64,000 bases of DNA from Epiperipatus broadwayi (Eukaryota; Onychophora; Udeonychophora; Euonychophora; Peripatidae): the NCBI GenBank assembly GCA_028023455.1, contig JAQFVV010006837.1, positions 1 to 64,000 on the forward strand, read 5' to 3'. Below, in pieces: positions 59,170 to 64,000 of the stretch. The position numbers were made by a program, and so were the translations under genes. The notes beneath the pieces are model-generated. The model was not told where the DNA came from. It did not search any database and worked only from the letters and a program-made list of their open reading frames with translations. Within the stretch, counting starts at the first letter, position 1. Every line of letters starts with the position of its first letter.

Positions 59170-60790
59170 TAAGTCATCCCTCTTTTCAACTCAATATCCA
59201 CACAATTCAAAATTATGATAGAGAAACTTAAGTCATTGCAATCAGGTCTTCATAAGGAACAAAGACTCTTGTCTTCTTTTAGTTTCAAAAATGATAAAGT
59301 CAATAAAATCAGTTTTTTATGGCTTGGAATATTGGTCATGCCAAATGTCCATATAAAAAACAAGAATTTATTTAAAAAAATTTGGAAGAAGTGGTTAAAG
59401 TTTTGGATCCAGATAACACAAAACTGCACAAATTGATCACAGAAGTTCTTATACCATGCCATACAATGAACATCATATTAGTAAAATTAGTAAAAATGTT
59501 GAAAATAGTTTGATGTGTGATTTTGTGCAACATTCAGTTTAGTTCTCAATGACTCTACAAACATTCAGGATATCCCATAGTTGGCTGTTGTTGTCCATCA
59601 TGTATCTGCAAATATAAATGTGAAGAAAAAAATGTTAGACCTACTAGTTCTTACTGAAACAACTTGCAAAATTGATGTCAAAAATGCCCTTGATGAGGTA
59701 ATAAACAGCTTTGAATTGCCTCTTGATAAGCTTATAAGTATTCCAACTGATGAAGTCCCTACAATAATAGGAAAAAACCTATGTCTTATTGGTAATTTAA
59801 ACAAAGATCCTAAAATTCAATATTTTGTACCTGTCTCTGCATAATTCACCATGAACATCACAAAGAAAAGTACTTAAAATATGAAAATGAATGGAAAGTT
59901 GTTTCGAAGATTGTAAATTTAATTAGATAAATGCCAAAACACACCATTAATTTAAAAAGTTTTCAGAAGAATTAAATAAAGAAACATGAATTATTTAATG
60001 ATCTCTCCTTATGATCTGTTTAATGTTTTGAGTCATCTTATGGAACTCCTCAATCCTATCAGACATTTTTAAAAGAAAAAAAAAATACAGAATTAGCAAA
60101 TGAAACTTGGTTTTCTGACTTAATGTTCCTTACAGACATTATGGAACATTTGCAAATACTTAATTTAGTTTTATAAGGAAAAGAAAAAATGATTAGTGAT
60201 TTGTCATAAACTGGTATTTAATTTCAAAGCTAAACATTGACTTTTTATGCATGATCTTAAATCCAAAATATTTAATCATTTTCCATGAGTAAAAGCAAAT
60301 ATAATTAATATCAAAGAAGAAAAATTAGATGAATAAAAAAAATTGGAAGGATTACAAGTAATTTCAAATATAGGTTTGAAGATTTGAAAAATTTTAAATC
60401 TACATTTGCATATTTTGTGAAGCCATTTAGGTGTGATGTTACTGAAGATGCATTTACAATTTAGGAAATAATACTTGTCAAAAAAATGGCTGGTGATTTG
60501 GGTTTATTAGAGATGAAAGAATAACACATTGTAAATGCATCACAAAACTAGTTCTCTAATTGAATTTTGAATACTCTTGCCAGAATCAAAATATTCAAAC
60601 TTAAAGAAAGCTGCTTGCAGTCATTTTTCAATTTTTGGTACAATATATTGCTATAAAATATTGTACTCCACAATAAAATTTATGAAATATCATTTACAGT
60701 AGACCCACAAGCATCTTACAGAATAGCAGTGAACAGCTTTAACAAATTATATGCCAAATTTCAAAAGCTTGACTAAAAGTCATCATTAAA
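59170..60790 (+). pseudogene. ZBED5/GTF2IRD2-like hAT transposase, decayed
   Basis: Plus-strand segments follow the order of this hAT-derived protein group. LHKEQRLLSSFSF comes first (59251). A CATFSLVLNDSTNIQDIP stretch near 59530-59580 corresponds to the F..x.DES.DI catalytic-Asp region, with Asp retained. Next are LAVVVHHVSANINVKKKMLD and PTDEVPTIIGKNLCLIGNL (59580-59844). Shifted segments with ANETWFSDLMFLTDIMEHLQ (about 60100-60155), then GKEKMISDL and FEDLKNFKSTFAYFVKPFRC (about 60375-60430) complete it. In the family the TDGAPAM motif follows the first block; here the DGA reads DEV. Stops and frameshifts occur throughout, and the BED zinc finger is absent. It is a 5'-truncated inactive copy. 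Confidence 0.8.
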
Positions 60791-60799
60791 TGTTATACC

Positions 60800-63700
60800 T
60801 TTTTATTAATGAATTTTTATTATTAAAATTTTGAAATCTTTCTTTCTTTTAATTATATTTTCTTATATACTTTATACAGCACTTAAAACTTGTGTAGAAT
60901 ATGTTATTATATTAATAAAATAAAATAAAATAAAATTTGACTATATATATTTATTTTTGTGTATTTAAATATTATGGTTTGGCTATTGACAATACATAAA
61001 AAATTGGCATGTGTTTCCCATTGACCTCCTGTGTACTCAACCCTGGTCTAGTTAAATAAATTTTCAACTAATTATTGTTAAAATTGATATTTTTAGACCA
61101 TTATATTAAAAATCTGTTTCTGTAAAAAACAAATGATAATTAACAATTAGTAAGTTTTGCATTACAAATCAATGATTGAAATTAATGATGATAAAATTAT
61201 AATATATATATATATATATGCATGGGTATATACATATTAAATAAATAAAATTATGTTACCATTTATATAAATAATACAAAATATGTGAACATCTACAGGT
61301 AGACAAAAAATGTCAAAAAAGGTAATTTTATTTTTGTACAAATAAAAAAAAATAGTGTAATTCAATTTTTTTATAACTCTGAAGAAGACTGTTAGAGAGA
61401 CAAAACTGTCAAATAATTGAATAAAATTATTTATAGAAAATGCAGTGAAAAAGTGAACTGTTTAGAGATTTTTTTAAAGATAAGAATATAGTAAGAATAA
61501 AAGAGTATTGAACATTTTAATGTACATATATATTCACACAGTCGGTGATAATCTAATTTCATATGGCATAAAAAATCCTATATTTTATTAAATAGTATAT
61601 ATAATGTGCGTATATATTTTTTGTTCTTTAGGATTCTTAGAAATATTAAATTGAATATCTAAAATTGAATGATAAGTTTTTCATAATGCATTTCACTCCA
61701 AATATGAAATATTCTTACACTTAAGTTTTATACTATTTTCAGGTTTAGGACCTTTTAATGTGATTAGTAAAGTCACGCAATCATACAAAATAATACGTCT
61801 TATTAAATATGCATTTAAAAAACAGCAAAAATAAATTATCTTGAAATAAAGTTTTGAAAAACAAATTGTGAAATAAATATGCTAACTTTGCATAAATATG
61901 AACTTTTATTATAGTTAAATGATACAGAATGTTATATTTACTCAAACAAACACAACAAAGTCTGGCAATGCTGCAATGATAATAGTAAAATATAAATTAA
62001 GGCAGTGACGAGACAGATAAACATTAACTAAACTTATGATTGCCTAATATCAATGTGAGAAGCGAGTGTACAATAATACATTTTTGTAAACAATTTTTTA
62101 TATAAATAAATATTGAATTGTAATTATTACAATATAAAAAATTAAAAAAAAATATCTAAAAAATGTTTAAATTTTACTAAATTATAATAAAAAAATTTTA
62201 ATATAAAAAAACTATAATTTTGGCATTGGATACAATATTTTGCTCAAAACATAGTAAAAATGAATAAATTAGTACAATTCAATTTACGAGTGTCAAACTT
62301 CTTTTGTATGCATTCATGTGACAACAGGCTTTGGATAAATATGCTAATGTTTAACACAAATTATTTATTGGGTTATATGTTATAATATTTTTGTCCAGAT
62401 ATAAGCTTTACACTTAATCAAAGATTAATATTCTTATTCTAACTCAATGCAGCCACATAGTTTCAGATATTTCCTCTACCCCCTCCCCCATATGTAATAT
62501 CAAAGATATACTTTAAGGCTCTCCATGCATACATTTTAACATAAGGATAGATATTTAAAAAATGGCAAATGTCTCTCAAAATGATATAATTAATTCTTTA
62601 CAGCTGGCTCAGATTACAACACTTTACATATTTTCTCATCTTTGTTCAATGGTCATCAATAGTTAAATGACTTCCACTCAATTTTTAAGTGTGCCAAACT
62701 TCTTCAATCACACGTTTGATAATAATGCCCTTAGATAAATGCATTACTGATTATTACAAAGATGACAGAGACATCTGGGAGAATGTAACATGGCAAAGTA
62801 ACATGGGCAAATTAAAGAATATTGCTTCAGCAAAAAAGTATGTCTATTGTCATGTGTTTGAAATGTGTGTAGAAACATGAAGGTTTTTAATGTATTTCTA
62901 AAAATTAATAAAGTCTGAAATTATGAATTTTTTAAAATATATTTTACATCAAAATTCAAATGTAGATAAAAATGAATAATAAATTAAAGCAGCATTAAGT
63001 GAAAAAAATCTGCTTTCAATACATAAATAAGTAATCAGTAGGATTATTGCTTACATTATCTCTTGCTAATTATTGCTACAAGAACAACCAAAAGATAATC
63101 TGTGAAATTATACTTAAGCTTGCATTAGTCTGCATGCATTACAGGAATATTAATAAGATGACCAGAGTGCTTTTTGGCTGAACATGCACTACCTATACCA
63201 ACCTATTATTATAAGAATATCTATATTACTTCAATATCAATCAGCTTTAAGCTTGATGATAAAATATTCTATTGAAAGATAGAAATGTTTACATATTCGC
63301 AAAATAATACTAATAATCAATATTAGTATTACTTCATATAACATTAACTCGAAATTACTACTAAAAAAAACGAAAAAGTTAAAATTCCCAATGAATTATG
63401 TATATATAAATCATATTAAGAGAAGCCTAATATGAATTCTAAAATTAAGCACTAAAATATATAAAATGATTTTTGTCTGTAATAAAAATTCCAAACAGAC
63501 AACGGAAAAAATAATTTTATTACTTCTTATCATTAATATTATCTTTCCACAAAATATTCAATGTTTATTATGGGTAAATATGAAATTAATATTTTCTTTC
63601 TCAAAATAAAACAATTTTAATACATTTCTTATTTTCTGATCATGATAACTTCTATTTATATTTTTATTTGAAATATCGCTGCTCCAGCAAGTACCATAAA

Positions 63701-64000
63701 ATTAAAACTAGTAGTTATCTAACCTCTTCATAGTTACACCCATATCACACGAGCTAGAATTTTCAAATTTGCAATATTTGAGTTCAGCATAAAATTGCGG
63801 GAAAATTACATGGTCTACACAAGCGCATTTCACATCTTTGGATCCATCTTCTTGTTATGTTTTTAAAAGTGTAAGTTTCATTTTTCTATCTCAAAAATTG
63901 ACAATTTTATGATAATTTTTGTACTCAAGTAACTTTAATTTTTTTCTTTTTTTCAGCTTTTTCAATTCTTTCAGAAACTAACTTACCATAAAGTTTTGTT
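60800..64000. other. AT-rich DNA with minor repeats, no supported gene
   Basis: A (TA)n run lies at 61202-61219. At 61377-61432, tctgaagaagactgttagag with agacaaaactgtcaaataat is reminiscent of Penelope-like terminal repeats. The segments 62275-62345 and 62680-62745 are diverged direct repeats (gtgt-ccaaacttctt, ataaatgca-tact blocks). The 63-codon frame at 62689-62880 lies over the second of these and is not a convincing gene. Confidence 0.45.

Overview
This is a strongly AT-rich eukaryotic window (by eye about three quarters A+T). Open frames are short, long (ATT)n/(TAA)n and (AT)n tracts are frequent, and the recognisable protein homology is almost all transposon-derived. The mix of RTE-type LINE, Penelope-like element, Ty3/Gypsy, ZBED/GTF2IRD2-type hAT, pogo-like and hAT non-autonomous elements and tRNA-derived SINEs points to an animal, most likely an invertebrate. 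A mollusc-like genome would fit but I cannot prove it. I found no intact host protein-coding gene, no rRNA and no functional tRNA. The window reads as intergenic or intronic sequence filled with decayed mobile elements.

Layout. 1-9.6 kb: AT-rich DNA with LINE C-terminal scraps (2.17-2.7 kb), a foldback (3.84-4.65 kb), a tandemly arranged copy of the same family (7.46-8.08 kb), a tRNA-like SINE (9.1 kb) and a palindromic ATT tract. 14.6-15.4 kb: a non-autonomous hAT element with its 8-bp target duplication. 17.1 kb: SINE. 19.5-22.5 kb: a ~95-bp inverted pair enclosing a 185-bp tandem duplication. 23.35-26.86 kb: a decayed Ty3/Gypsy element on the minus strand between degenerate LTR-like direct repeats. 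27.45 kb: an unidentified GC-richer open frame. 28.7-29.6 kb: a ~0.9-kb foldback. 30.0-31.1 kb: a pogo/Tigger-like MITE. 33.1-33.5 kb: a full-length hairpin MITE. 36.5 and 41.2 kb: two copies of one foldback family. 43.8-44.5 kb: LINE 3' end. 44.8 and 48.45 kb: SINE copies. 51.05 kb: Penelope-like GIY-YIG fragment. 51.7-54.6 kb: a long, broken RTE-type LINE. 55.15-55.6 kb: another foldback. 57.1-58.2 kb: an unidentified hendecad coiled-coil frame. 58.3-59.1 kb: Penelope-like 3' fragment inside inverted arms. 59.2-60.8 kb: a ZBED5/GTF2IRD2-like hAT transposase pseudogene.

The elements do not form a working pathway. The most striking architecture is the density of long imperfect palindromes, seven elements plus two palindromic microsatellites. 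Two unrelated repeat families carry sequences resembling a hammerhead-ribozyme core (CTGANGA, short stem, GAAA-like). One of these families also shows a direct-repeat layout that recalls retrozymes. Those ribozyme ideas are inference and need a covariance-model search.
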